Part shown: one piece after another, positions 50,272-59,041 of the stretch | Layout of the letters: each line of letters starts with the position of its first letter | Numbering within the stretch: position 1 is the stretch's first letter | Source of the DNA: an uncultured Muribaculaceae bacterium | GTDB taxonomy: Bacteria; Bacteroidota; Bacteroidia; Bacteroidales; Muribaculaceae | Assembly: GCA_910584185.1 (NCBI GenBank) | Contig: CAJTYC010000002.1 | Location: forward strand, 1-60,442 | DNA: 60,442 bases | Direction of reading: 5' to 3' | Program-made: the position numbers and the translations under genes | The notes under the pieces: generated by a model | Seen by the model: only the letters and a program-made list of their open reading frames with translations | Databases searched by the model: none | What the model was told of the DNA's origin: nothing

Positions 50272-53200
50272 TTTTTGCAACCAACAATGCCCACAAACTC
50301 GAAGAAGCCCGCCGCATCGTGCCGGAGGGATTCGAGATTGTGTCGCTTGCCGAGATAGGTTGCCATGATGATATACCCGAAACTGCCGAGACCCTCGAGG
50401 GGAATGCCCTGATTAAGGCGCGTTGGGTACACGACCGTTACGGATATGACTGTTTCGCCGACGACACCGGCCTGATGGTCGACGCGCTCGACGGCGCGCC
50501 GGGCGTGCGTAGCGCACGTTATGCCGGTGAGGAGTGCGACTCCAAAGCCAATATGAAGAAACTTCTCTCCGAAATGTATGATAAGGAGCAGCGCGATGCC
50601 CACTTCTCCACCGTGATAGCCCTTGTGGCCGACGGTGAGGAGCATTGTTTCGTCGGGCGTGTGGATGGCCGGATAGCCCGCGAACCTCACGGCGACGGCG
50701 GCTTCGGCTACGACCCCGTGTTCGTCGCAAAGGAGTCGGGTAAGTGTTTCGCCGAAATGCTCCCCGACGAGAAGAATGCCATATCGCACCGTGGACGCGC
50801 CATGCGCAAGCTGAGCCGGTTTCTCGGCCTGCTCTCCATGCTCATCATCTTGATGCTCTGCGGCTTTACGGCCAATGCGGAGCAGTGGCGTCTGCACGGC
50901 TCATACGACGGCAATATGGAGCGAATCGTCGACACGCAGAAGTACACATATTTTCTCGGCCTTTCGCAAGATTATGAGCCTTCTGTCACGGCAATGGCAA
51001 TACATTACGGCATATTGATGCGCTACGACAAGGAGGGGGAGGAAATGATGGTGCTCAATTCGCAGAACCTGCTGAGCGGCAACACTGTGAATGCCATAGA
51101 ATATAACTTCGCCAAGAAGTATCTTGTGGCAGCGTTTGACGACGGCAATGTGGATTTGCTCTATGACAACGGCGACAAATATACTGTGCCGGGTCTGAAG
51201 CTCTCGCAATCGGCACCCTCCAAGAAAATCAACAGTCTGACAGTCGACAATTCGAGCGGCACCATATATGTCGCTACAGATTTCGGCTATTATACAATCA
51301 ACGAAGGCAATAAGGAGGTGGGCACCTCACGCGTGTATGGTGTGCCTGTAAATGCTATGGCCATGTATGACGGCAAGATGTGGCTTGCGTCTGACAATCA
51401 GGTTTATTATGGCCAACCGGGTGAATATACTTTCGACAAGCTCATGAAGGGCCCTAAGTTCGGCATAGATTCCAAACCGGGCACCGGCACTGTGTCGCGA
51501 ATGTATCCGTTGGGCAACCGCGGCATTGTAACCCTTTATGGCAAGCGTGACAACATGACCGTGGCCTTGATTTATAAGGATGGTGACAAATATACATCGC
51601 GCACGTTGGTGGGCAGCAGATCTCGCGGCATGGAGCCTCTCCCCAATGGTGTGCTGCTTTGCCACCCCAATTCTATCACAATACTTCATGCCGACGGCAA
51701 GGATGCCTTTTTCGATGTGCCGGTCGACGACCGTAACGGACTCTTCGGCACTTACAACGAGTCTGACTTCTGGCTGTCGGCCAAGCGTAAGGGCATTTCG
51801 CTGAAGCGCAAACCCTCTTCGGGCGACAACTGGACCGTGCTGAAGGACCGCTTCTTCCCCAACGTGTCGTCGAGCTTCCTGAGCTCTTATATGGCTTACA
51901 GCCCGGAATATGGTATGCTCGTGCGCAATCACAGTATGGATAACATCTTCTATCAAGATGCCGGCAACCACTTCTATATCCCGGATATGCTGTCGGGCTA
52001 CAAGGATATGAACTGGTCCCAGCTGTCGGCTACATATCGGAGCGATTCTAAGGGACTTATAGTCACCAGCCCGCGTGGCATAGCCATTGACCCTAAAAAT
52101 CCTCACCACGTGTATTGCGGCTCGGTGAAGAATGGCTTTATGCGTCTTGACCTGAAAAATGTAGAGAATTCGATACATATATCAAAGCGCACTGACGATT
52201 CCGGAGGCTATGGTCATCCCGGTTTCGTCGTGGCTGTGGAGGAATCGCCCGAAAATGCCTCGTGGCGTGCACGCTGTGTTTTCTCCGCTCCGGCATTCGA
52301 TTCTTACGGCATTCTCTGGATAAGCCACCTTGTGCCCAACAATTATCATGAGTCGGATAGCGAGGATACGGAACTGTGGTATTGGCTGCCCGAGGAGCGT
52401 GCCGCCGTCACTTCAGCCGCCAATTTCAAGCCGCTTCGCAAGCTGACAGTGAAGGGTGCAAAGATTTCAAACTCGCCGCTGATGCTGCCGCTCAAGACCT
52501 CGGCCAACCGTAATCTTATCTTGCTCCAGGGCAATACCAAGGGTGGCGGTCTGACCATCTATGACCATAACGGCACACCGACTGATACGTCTGACGACCG
52601 CATGGTCACTATGACTGAATTATATGACCAGGATGGCCAAAAGGTGGAGTTCCTGTATGGTTATGCCCACTATGAAGATCCGCTCACCGGACTCGTGTGG
52701 CTATCTACCGGTGATGACTTGATTACCTTTAAGCCCTCTGAGGCTTTCGATAATCCCTCGGCTGTGCGCCGAATTAAGGTGGCACGTAATGACGGCACCA
52801 ATCTCGCCGACTACCTGCTCAACAAGGTGCAGGTGAACGGCATAATAGCAGATAAGGCCGGCAACAAGTGGTTTGCCACAATGGGTGCGGGTGTGATGTG
52901 CACTTCTTCTGACGGACGTGAAGTGCTCGCATCATATACCACCGACAATTCTCCACTCCCCGACAATGATGTGTATTCAATAGGTTACAACCCTGACACC
53001 AATTCCATCATGGCCTCTACCGATAAGGGCCTCGCCGAACTTTTCCTCTACGGCACATCAGCCGGTGGCGGCGACGACGATGTGAGGGTTTACCCCAATC
53101 CAGTGGCACCCGACTTCTATGGTTACGTGACCATAGATGGTCTGCAAGATGACGCGATGATAAAGATAGTGGATGCTGCCGGCAACCTCGTGAAAGAATG

Positions 53201-53348
53201 CGGTGAGGCCTCCTCAGGTCGCGCCCAGTGGGATATCACCGGCATGAACCGCAAGCGAGTGCCGGGCGGTGTATATTTCATCTTGGCTACCAATGCCCCT
53301 AATGCCGACAATTTCGTGCAGGTGGGCAAGGTGCTCGTGGTGAATTGA
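50250..53348 (+). CDS. RdgB (XTP/dITP pyrophosphatase) fused in frame to a PorZ-like beta-propeller protein
   Basis: Residues 1 to about 193 are a full RdgB/Ham1 house-cleaning enzyme: FATNNAHKLEE, FADDTG with Asp71-Asp72, and GYDPVF, ending NAISHRGRAMRKL. The frame continues without a stop into a perfect Sec signal (residues 185-210: basic MRKLSRF, hydrophobic LGLLSMLIILMLCGF, cleavage after TANA). It then runs into about 820 residues of beta-propeller repeats and a C-terminal sorting-type domain (VYPNPVAPDF ... VPGGVYFI). The second part resembles PorZ, a type IX secretion component. ATG 50802 could start it separately. Either the two functions are one polyprotein or two overlapping products exist. 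A frameshift error in the assembly is the alternative. Confidence 0.85.
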   Translation: MDKRKRLVFATNNAHKLEEARRIVPEGFEIVSLAEIGCHDDIPETAETLEGNALIKARWVHDRYGYDCFADDTGLMVDALDGAPGVRSARYAGEECDSKANMKKLLSEMYDKEQRDAHFSTVIALVADGEEHCFVGRVDGRIAREPHGDGGFGYDPVFVAKESGKCFAEMLPDEKNAISHRGRAMRKLSRFLGLLSMLIILMLCGFTANAEQWRLHGSYDGNMERIVDTQKYTYFLGLSQDYEPSVTAMAIHYGILMRYDKEGEEMMVLNSQNLLSGNTVNAIEYNFAKKYLVAAFDDGNVDLLYDNGDKYTVPGLKLSQSAPSKKINSLTVDNSSGTIYVATDFGYYTINEGNKEVGTSRVYGVPVNAMAMYDGKMWLASDNQVYYGQPGEYTFDKLMKGPKFGIDSKPGTGTVSRMYPLGNRGIVTLYGKRDNMTVALIYKDGDKYTSRTLVGSRSRGMEPLPNGVLLCHPNSITILHADGKDAFFDVPVDDRNGLFGTYNESDFWLSAKRKGISLKRKPSSGDNWTVLKDRFFPNVSSSFLSSYMAYSPEYGMLVRNHSMDNIFYQDAGNHFYIPDMLSGYKDMNWSQLSATYRSDSKGLIVTSPRGIAIDPKNPHHVYCGSVKNGFMRLDLKNVENSIHISKRTDDSGGYGHPGFVVAVEESPENASWRARCVFSAPAFDSYGILWISHLVPNNYHESDSEDTELWYWLPEERAAVTSAANFKPLRKLTVKGAKISNSPLMLPLKTSANRNLILLQGNTKGGGLTIYDHNGTPTDTSDDRMVTMTELYDQDGQKVEFLYGYAHYEDPLTGLVWLSTGDDLITFKPSEAFDNPSAVRRIKVARNDGTNLADYLLNKVQVNGIIADKAGNKWFATMGAGVMCTSSDGREVLASYTTDNSPLPDNDVYSIGYNPDTNSIMASTDKGLAELFLYGTSAGGGDDDVRVYPNPVAPDFYGYVTIDGLQDDAMIKIVDAAGNLVKECGEASSGRAQWDITGMNRKRVPGGVYFILATNAPNADNFVQVGKVLVVN

Positions 53349-53386
53349 TTTTCAACTGATTTCAAACAAGAATATAAGTACGATAG

Positions 53387-54748
53387 ATGAAGAAGATAGT
53401 ATTGTCTGCGTTAGGCGTCATGGCTCTTTGCTTCTCCGGCTCTGCGCTGGAGATTGCAGTGACTCCCGGCTCGCTCAGCGCCTCTAAACTTACCATCAAC
53501 AATACCCGCGACTCGCAGCTGAAACTCACCGGTTCGGCCTCTGCGGCCGACCTTGAGTTGCTGAAGTTTATAAGCCCCTCGATCAAGGATCTTGACCTGA
53601 GTGCATTGTCGCTGCCCGGAGGCATTCTCCCCGATATGATGCTTATAGGCAGCAATGTGGAGACAGTGACGCTGCCCGAAGACCTGAAGAGTATCGGCAC
53701 TTCGGCTTTCGCTTCGAGTGCGATAAAGCAGATTCTGGTGCCGCAGTCTGTCACGAAGATTGGCGACCGTGCCTTTGCCGCCTGCCCCAATCTTGCCAAG
53801 GTTGTAATACAGGGCAACCCCACGCTCGGCACCGGTCTCTTTAAGGATGATGCTAACCTCACAGAAGTTAATTTCGGTGCCGACATAACCGAAGTCCCTG
53901 ACCGCACTTTCGAGAATTGCTCTAAATATGCGCAGCCGGTGCCTGCGGAGGTCTCCAAAATCGGCGCTTACGCTTATTGCGGCACTGCCTTGACTTCGGT
54001 CAATCTCACCCGTGTATCTGAAGTCGGCGACTTCGCGTTTGCCAATTGTGCCGAACTCGTGGAGCTGGACATAGACCATGAACATGAGATGACTGTGGGC
54101 AAAGGAGCTTTCTTTGCCGATGCCTCGATAGAGGTGCTTCCTTTTCTCTACGGATTCTATCCGTCGCTCGTGATGTCGGGGACAGCCGGAACTGTTGACC
54201 TCGATTTGAACGGCGAGAGCGTGGAGGAGGGTGCGTTTGCCAACAACAACACCGTGAAGACGCTGCGCTTGGGTGCGGATGTGAAATCAATCAAGGCTCA
54301 CGCTTTCCGCAACATGGGTTCGCTCGAGACTGTCAATGTAAATCCGCTCGGAATAAACATACCGGAGACGGACGACCTCGCATTCTCAGGTCTTGAAAAC
54401 GCCGAGGGTCGTTACGACATATTGCTGCACGTCAAGGAGAAAACCGCCGATGTGTGGCGTGAGCATCCGGTGTGGCGCCTCTTCAACATAGTGGATGGTG
54501 GTGCCGACGTGGGTTCGGTGACCGACTCTGAACTCGCCAGCGTGGGTGTGACACGCGATGGCGGCAACGTATATGTGAAATCTAACGGAGTGATCGACAG
54601 CGTGGCGATATATTCGCTCGATGGCAAGACGCTGTGGCAAGGCAGCCCCAGCGCCGATTCAGCCCATGTGGATAGCCTCCCCGAAGATGAGGTGCTGATA
54701 GTCAAAGTGGTGAGCCAAGGAGCAATAAAAGTTGTAAAACTGAAATAA
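53387..54748 (+). CDS. Secreted BspA-type leucine-rich-repeat protein with C-terminal sorting-like domain
   Basis: The 453-residue protein has a signal peptide (MKKIVLSALGVMALCFSGSA). It has several LRR_5-type repeats such as VTLPEDLKSIGTSAFASSAI and VPQSVTKIGDRAFAACPNL between about residues 85 and 330. The C-terminal 70 residues (NVYVKSNGVIDSVAIYSLDGKTLWQG ... VKVVKLK) resemble a type IX secretion tail. The product is therefore probably surface-exposed or released; LRR_5 proteins often mediate adhesion. It lies 38 bases after the PorZ-like part and is likely co-transcribed. Confidence 0.85.
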   Translation: MKKIVLSALGVMALCFSGSALEIAVTPGSLSASKLTINNTRDSQLKLTGSASAADLELLKFISPSIKDLDLSALSLPGGILPDMMLIGSNVETVTLPEDLKSIGTSAFASSAIKQILVPQSVTKIGDRAFAACPNLAKVVIQGNPTLGTGLFKDDANLTEVNFGADITEVPDRTFENCSKYAQPVPAEVSKIGAYAYCGTALTSVNLTRVSEVGDFAFANCAELVELDIDHEHEMTVGKGAFFADASIEVLPFLYGFYPSLVMSGTAGTVDLDLNGESVEEGAFANNNTVKTLRLGADVKSIKAHAFRNMGSLETVNVNPLGINIPETDDLAFSGLENAEGRYDILLHVKEKTADVWREHPVWRLFNIVDGGADVGSVTDSELASVGVTRDGGNVYVKSNGVIDSVAIYSLDGKTLWQGSPSADSAHVDSLPEDEVLIVKVVSQGAIKVVKLK

Positions 54749-54778
54749 GGCTAAGTAAGGCTAAGAAAGGCAAGGCAA

Positions 54779-54841
54779 GGCTAATAAGGCAAATAGGGCT
54801 AATAAGTTTTCTTCTTATTAGCCCTATTTGCCTTATTAGCC
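54779..54841. terminator. Bidirectional terminator with perfect 28-bp arms made of repeats
   Basis: Bases 54779-54806 and 54814-54841 are exact inverted copies around TTTTCTT. Each arm is itself built from GGCTAATAAG/GGCAAATA words that continue as direct AAGGCTAAG repeats back to the LRR stop. It separates the convergent LRR and UDP-sugar dehydrogenase genes. Confidence 0.85.
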
Positions 54842-54852
54842 CTAATGTTTTT

Positions 54853-56160
54853 TTAATCCCTGCTGAAGAGGTCGCGGGTGTAGACCTTGTCTTTGACATC
54901 GTTTAGCGACTCGTCGTAGCGGTTGGCGATTATCGCCGCCGACTGGCGTTTGAACTCGTCGAGGTCGTTGACCACCCGGCTTCCGAAGAATGTGGTGCCA
55001 TCTTCGAGCGTAGGCTCATATACTATCACATTTACACCTTTGGCTTTGATACGCTTCATTACACCCTGTATTGACGACTGGCGGAAATTGTCGCTGTTTG
55101 ACTTCATGGTGAGGCGATATACTCCCACTGTGCATTCGCGCTCAGACTCGTTGCTGTAGTCGATATTTCCCGCGTAGTCATACCATCCGGCCATCTTCAG
55201 CACTTGGTCGGCTATGAAGTCCTTGCGCGTGCTGTTGCTCTGCACAATGGCCGACATCATGTTTTGCGGCACATCTGCATAGTTGGCGAGCAACTGCTTG
55301 GTATCTTTGGGGAGACAGTAGCCACCGTAACCAAACGACGGGTTGTTGTAATGCTCGCCGATGCGCGGGTCAAGTCCGATACCTTCGATTATCGCTTTTG
55401 AGTCGAGTCCCTTGACCTCTGCATATGTGTCGAGTTCGTTGAAGTAACTGACGCGCAGCGCGAGGTAGGTGTTGGCGAAGAGCTTGACGGCTTCGGCCTC
55501 CTTTAGACCCATGTATAGCACAGGTATATCTTTCTTTATGGCGCCTTGCTCAAGAAGTGCCGCAAATTCGTGAGCTTTCTCGGTGAGAAATGGTATGTCG
55601 GCCAGTCGCTTTATGGCCTCGTTCTCCTCATGGAAGTCCTCCTTGACAATCAGTTTCGGTATGCCGACGATGATGCGCGAGGGGTAGAGGTTGTCGTAGA
55701 GGGCCTTGCTTTCGCGCAGGAACTCCGGAGCGAAGAGCAGGTTGAGCTTCTTCACGCCGAGCGCGTTATATTTTGTATACATATTGCGGCAGAAGCCTAC
55801 CGGTATAGTAGACTTGACCACAATCACTGCGTAGGGATTGACTTCGAGCACAAGGTCGATCACCTCTTCTACGTGAGAGGTGTCGAAATGGTTGCGGTCG
55901 GAGTCATAGTTGGTGGGAGTGGCTATCACCACGAAATCGGCATCGCGATAAGCGGAGGCGCCGTCGAGGGTGGCTGTGAGGTCGAGCTGCTTCTCGCTCA
56001 GATATTTCTCTATGTAATCGTCCTGGATGGGTGACTTGCGGTTGTTGATAAGTTCAACCTTTTCCGGAATCACATCTACGGCTGTAACCTTGTTGTGCTG
56101 AGCAAGGAGAGTGGCTATGCTTAGACCCACATAGCCGGTGCCGGCTACTGCTATTTTCAT
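54853..56160 (-). CDS. UDP-glucose/UDP-sugar 6-dehydrogenase
   Basis: The 435-residue enzyme oxidises the C6 alcohol of a UDP-sugar to a carboxylate, supplying an acidic sugar for the glycan. It has an N-terminal Rossmann motif GTGYVG (7-12), ATPTNYD, and KSTIPVG. The catalytic Cys282 lies in FGYGGYCLPKDTKQ, the UDP-glucose dehydrogenase form of the motif. The length agrees. UDP-glucuronate is the likeliest product, though other UDP-hexoses are possible. It stands apart from the main glycan operons. Confidence 0.9.
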   Translation of the reverse strand: MKIAVAGTGYVGLSIATLLAQHNKVTAVDVIPEKVELINNRKSPIQDDYIEKYLSEKQLDLTATLDGASAYRDADFVVIATPTNYDSDRNHFDTSHVEEVIDLVLEVNPYAVIVVKSTIPVGFCRNMYTKYNALGVKKLNLLFAPEFLRESKALYDNLYPSRIIVGIPKLIVKEDFHEENEAIKRLADIPFLTEKAHEFAALLEQGAIKKDIPVLYMGLKEAEAVKLFANTYLALRVSYFNELDTYAEVKGLDSKAIIEGIGLDPRIGEHYNNPSFGYGGYCLPKDTKQLLANYADVPQNMMSAIVQSNSTRKDFIADQVLKMAGWYDYAGNIDYSNESERECTVGVYRLTMKSNSDNFRQSSIQGVMKRIKAKGVNVIVYEPTLEDGTTFFGSRVVNDLDEFKRQSAAIIANRYDESLNDVKDKVYTRDLFSRD

Positions 56161-56197
56161 ATCTTGAAGTTGTTTTAGTTGTTTCTTTTTAGATTAA

Positions 56198-56310
56198 TGT
56201 CATCATGACAATTTTTTTATTATGACATTTTTGTCATTATGTCATTATGACATTATGATATTATGAAATTTTGTCATAGTGACATTTTGTCATAGTGATA
56301 TTTTGTCATT
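56198..56310. repeat. TGTCAT/ATGACA-rich repeat region
   Basis: The gap between the GH3-family gene and the dehydrogenase holds a 13-bp palindrome TGTCATCATGACA (56198-56210), further TGTCATTATGACA-like words, and nearly three copies of the 16-bp unit ATTTTGTCATAGTGAC (56268-56310). It is strongly AT-rich. It could be an operator cluster for the downstream dehydrogenase or a decayed satellite. Confidence 0.8.
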
Positions 56311-56321
56311 AAGGTTATCTC

Positions 56322-57848
56322 TTATTGCTGTGTGATTGTCAGCAGGTTGTCCACGATCTTGCGGTCGTTGCTCAGGCGTGGCACTTTGCGTTGGCCTCCG
56401 AGTTTGCCGGTGCCTACGGAGCGGAGCCAGCGTTCGAATGTGCCGTGCGGCACTGTGGTGACGAGCGGCGGGTCAAGGAAGATCGTGTGGCTGCGCTTGG
56501 CATCGTAGTCGGAGTTGAGACGGCGCAGCTCGTGGTCGAGCTTGAATGCGAATGTCTCGATATCGGCCGGTGGTGTGATCCACTCTATGACCCATTGGTG
56601 ACGCCCCTTGGAAGTCTCGGTGGCAAAGACCGGAGCCGCCGTGTAGTGGCGCATAACTGCCCCGGTGGCCTTGCAGGCCGCTGCCATGGCATGTTCGGCA
56701 TTGTCTTCCATCAGTTCCTCGCCAAATGCGTTGATAAATGTCTTGGTGCGTCCGGCTATCCTTATCTTCACCGGGTTGGTGTCATATACGCGCACTGTGT
56801 CACCGAGGTGATAGCGCCAGAGTCCGTTGCTCGATGATATGAGCAGTTCGTAGACTTTACCTTTCTCCACTTCCCAGAGTGGTATCGGCTTGGCCTGCGG
56901 GTCTGCTATGTCGATAAACTCATAGAACACATCGTTGTCGATGATGAGCAGCATTGAGCGGTCGTTGGGGTCATTCTGCACTGCGAAGAAACCCTCGGAG
57001 GCGTTGTAGGTCTCGAGGAAGTGCATCTTCGCGGAGTCGGTGAGCTGCGTGTATATCTCACGGTATGGCTCGAAGGAGATGCCGCCGTGGAAGAATACCT
57101 CGAGGTTGGGCCACACGTCCGATATTTTTTCAACGCCCTTCTTGGCTATCACCTCCTTGATTACCGTGAGAAACCAGGAGGGCACGCCGGAGAGGTTGGT
57201 GATGTTTTCATCTTTTGATGCCTCTACGAGGGCAGGCAGTTTTTCGGTCCAGTCGGGGAGCAGGGCAGTGCGCATGTGCGGCACGCGAAACTTGTTGGCC
57301 ACCGGGTTGATGCGGTTGATGAGCGTGGCGCTGAGGTCACCTATCCTGACGTGGGGGTCGCGTGGTTTCACCTCGGAGGCGAAGGAACCGCCGAGCACGA
57401 AAGCCTTGCCCGAGAATATGCGTGAGTGAGGATTATGTCGCAGGTAGTGGGCCACGCAGTCGAACGCCCCTTTATAGTGGCAATTGTGCAGGTTGCGCTC
57501 GGTGATGGGAATATATTTGGAGCGGCCTCCCGATGTGCCCGACGATTGGGCGTAGTTGCGGCAGCGTCCTGGCCAGAGTATGTCGCGCTCGCCGTTGATC
57601 ATGCGCATCACGTCGGCACGTATGTCTTCGTAGCTGCACGTCGGCACGTTTGCAGCATAGGCTGCATACATGTCGTCGGAGTCGAGTATGCCGCTGAAGT
57701 CATATTTGCGGCCTGTCTCCGTGTGGCGTGCGCATTTGAGCAATCCCCTGAGCTGTTTGAGCTGGAGTTCGCGCCCGTGGCCGGCATATCGGTCGGTGGC
57801 GCGTGAGCGGCGCACAAACATGGGCCTTGCTATGGGTGTGAAGTTCAT
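56322..57848 (-). CDS. GH3-family protein (acyl-adenylating enzyme fold)
   Basis: The 508-residue protein matches the GH3 family, best known in plants for joining amino acids to acyl hormones. Visible words include the ATP-loop YAQSSGTSGGRSKYIPIT, FHGGISFEPYR, NASEGFFAVQND, LWRYHLGDTVRV and GRTKTFINAFGEELMED. The adenylating motifs look intact. Members are widespread in Bacteroidota without a settled function, so no substrate is proposed. Its stop leads into the repeat region before the dehydrogenase; its start codon lies a single base away from the end of the TrmB gene, suggesting co-transcription. Confidence 0.85.
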   Translation of the reverse strand: MNFTPIARPMFVRRSRATDRYAGHGRELQLKQLRGLLKCARHTETGRKYDFSGILDSDDMYAAYAANVPTCSYEDIRADVMRMINGERDILWPGRCRNYAQSSGTSGGRSKYIPITERNLHNCHYKGAFDCVAHYLRHNPHSRIFSGKAFVLGGSFASEVKPRDPHVRIGDLSATLINRINPVANKFRVPHMRTALLPDWTEKLPALVEASKDENITNLSGVPSWFLTVIKEVIAKKGVEKISDVWPNLEVFFHGGISFEPYREIYTQLTDSAKMHFLETYNASEGFFAVQNDPNDRSMLLIIDNDVFYEFIDIADPQAKPIPLWEVEKGKVYELLISSSNGLWRYHLGDTVRVYDTNPVKIRIAGRTKTFINAFGEELMEDNAEHAMAAACKATGAVMRHYTAAPVFATETSKGRHQWVIEWITPPADIETFAFKLDHELRRLNSDYDAKRSHTIFLDPPLVTTVPHGTFERWLRSVGTGKLGGQRKVPRLSNDRKIVDNLLTITQQ

Positions 57849-57849
57849 A

Positions 57850-58935
57850 TCAGGGATTGTATAAGTCGTTGTTGCGGTAGTCGAGTATCTCGTTGGCGGC
57901 TTTCAGCGCCTCGTTGGCCCGGCTCTGCGGGTTGATGCGGATGGCAGTCAGGTAGTCGCGTATCGAGGATGCCCGGTCGCCGAGGCTCCAATATTTCAGC
58001 CCCCGCATTATGTATGCCTCTTCGCGATCCGGGTGCGTCTCTATGTAGCCGTTGAGTTTCTCGACGGCTTCGGCCGGCAGCATGCCTTTCACCATGTCGC
58101 GGAGTTGGTCTGACGAGTCGGACTTGTCGGTCTTGTCCGACTTGTCTGACAGGTCTGACTTGTCGGTCTTGTCTGACTCGTCTGACTTTAGGGCCGGGAA
58201 GTTCGGTCTGGGCATGGCCCGGTAGTCATCTTTCTCTATGTCGTCTTCTTGGGGTTCCATAAGTTTCCCTTCTGCCGGAAGACGGAATGATATCAGCTTG
58301 ATTTTCTTGCCCCGCGAGAGCCATTGCTGTTCGTAATATGTCTTTATCGACGACACGGGGTCAGCCATGCCTGTGCCGTAAAGGTCGTCGGTCTGCATCA
58401 GCACTTCGAAGCCGTTCAGCTCCACGAGCCGGCGTGTGTATTCGTAGAGAAAGGGGGAGTCTGTCTTGAGGTTCACTACGCCGTCGGGCTTCATGATGCC
58501 TCGGTAGAGCGAGAGAAATCTTGTGGAGGTTAGGCGCTTGCGACGCTTCTTCATCTGCGGGTCGGGAAACGTGATCCAGATGCTGTCGACTTCGCCGGGG
58601 GCGAAGAATGAGTCGATGTTTTCTATCTCGCAGCGCAGGAATGCCGCGTTGGCTATCCCTTCGCGCTCCACCTCGGAGGCTCCGGTCCACATGCGTGCTC
58701 CCTTTATGTCGATGCCCACGAAGTTGCGTGTCGGCTCGCTCTTGGCGAGTGCCACGGTGTATTCGCCGCGTCCGCAGCCAAGTTCGAGGGTGATGGGGTT
58801 GGGGTTGGCAAACACATCTTGGTGCCATGCTCCCTTATGCGGAAAACCCACGCGAAGTAATTCTTCACGCGGATACTGATACACGCATTTATATTGTGCC
58901 ATGTCGGCAAATTTCTTCAGTTTGTTTTTTCCCAT
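57850..58935 (-). CDS. trmB: TrmB (tRNA m7G46 methyltransferase) fused to a TPR domain
   Basis: Residues 1 to about 235 are TrmB: SAM motif ELGCGRGEYT (51-60), ITFPDPQMKKRRKR (121-134), and the conserved TDD and RGKKI parts. Residues 251-276 are a low-complexity Ser-Asp-Lys linker coded by a 9-bp repeat. Residues 281-361 are a TPR-like module ending EILDYRNNDLYNP. This resembles the small stand-alone TPR proteins of Bacteroidota that end in a similar YNP/YNQ motif. The combination is 361 residues against about 210-250 for ordinary TrmB. The methyltransferase function is secure; the role of the TPR tail is unknown. Confidence 0.9.
   Translation of the reverse strand: MGKNKLKKFADMAQYKCVYQYPREELLRVGFPHKGAWHQDVFANPNPITLELGCGRGEYTVALAKSEPTRNFVGIDIKGARMWTGASEVEREGIANAAFLRCEIENIDSFFAPGEVDSIWITFPDPQMKKRRKRLTSTRFLSLYRGIMKPDGVVNLKTDSPFLYEYTRRLVELNGFEVLMQTDDLYGTGMADPVSSIKTYYEQQWLSRGKKIKLISFRLPAEGKLMEPQEDDIEKDDYRAMPRPNFPALKSDESDKTDKSDLSDKSDKTDKSDSSDQLRDMVKGMLPAEAVEKLNGYIETHPDREEAYIMRGLKYWSLGDRASSIRDYLTAIRINPQSRANEALKAANEILDYRNNDLYNP
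58112..58183 (-). repeat. 9-bp coding minisatellite in the TrmB-TPR linker
   Basis: There are eight successive 9-bp units of the GACTTGTCN type (variants GTCTTGTCC, GACAGGTCT, GACTCGTCT). On the coding strand each gives a tripeptide such as SDK, TDK or SDL. The period equals that of the intergenic repeats, and the number of copies can change without breaking the frame. Confidence 0.9.
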
Positions 58936-59041
58936 GTGTCTGATAGCTTATAGGGGTGATGCACCTGTACGTTTTCTCTTTATTTCAGATGCAGGGCTTG
59001 GATAAGGGCCTCTAAGGTGTTAACAACCGTAGGAGGTGTAA

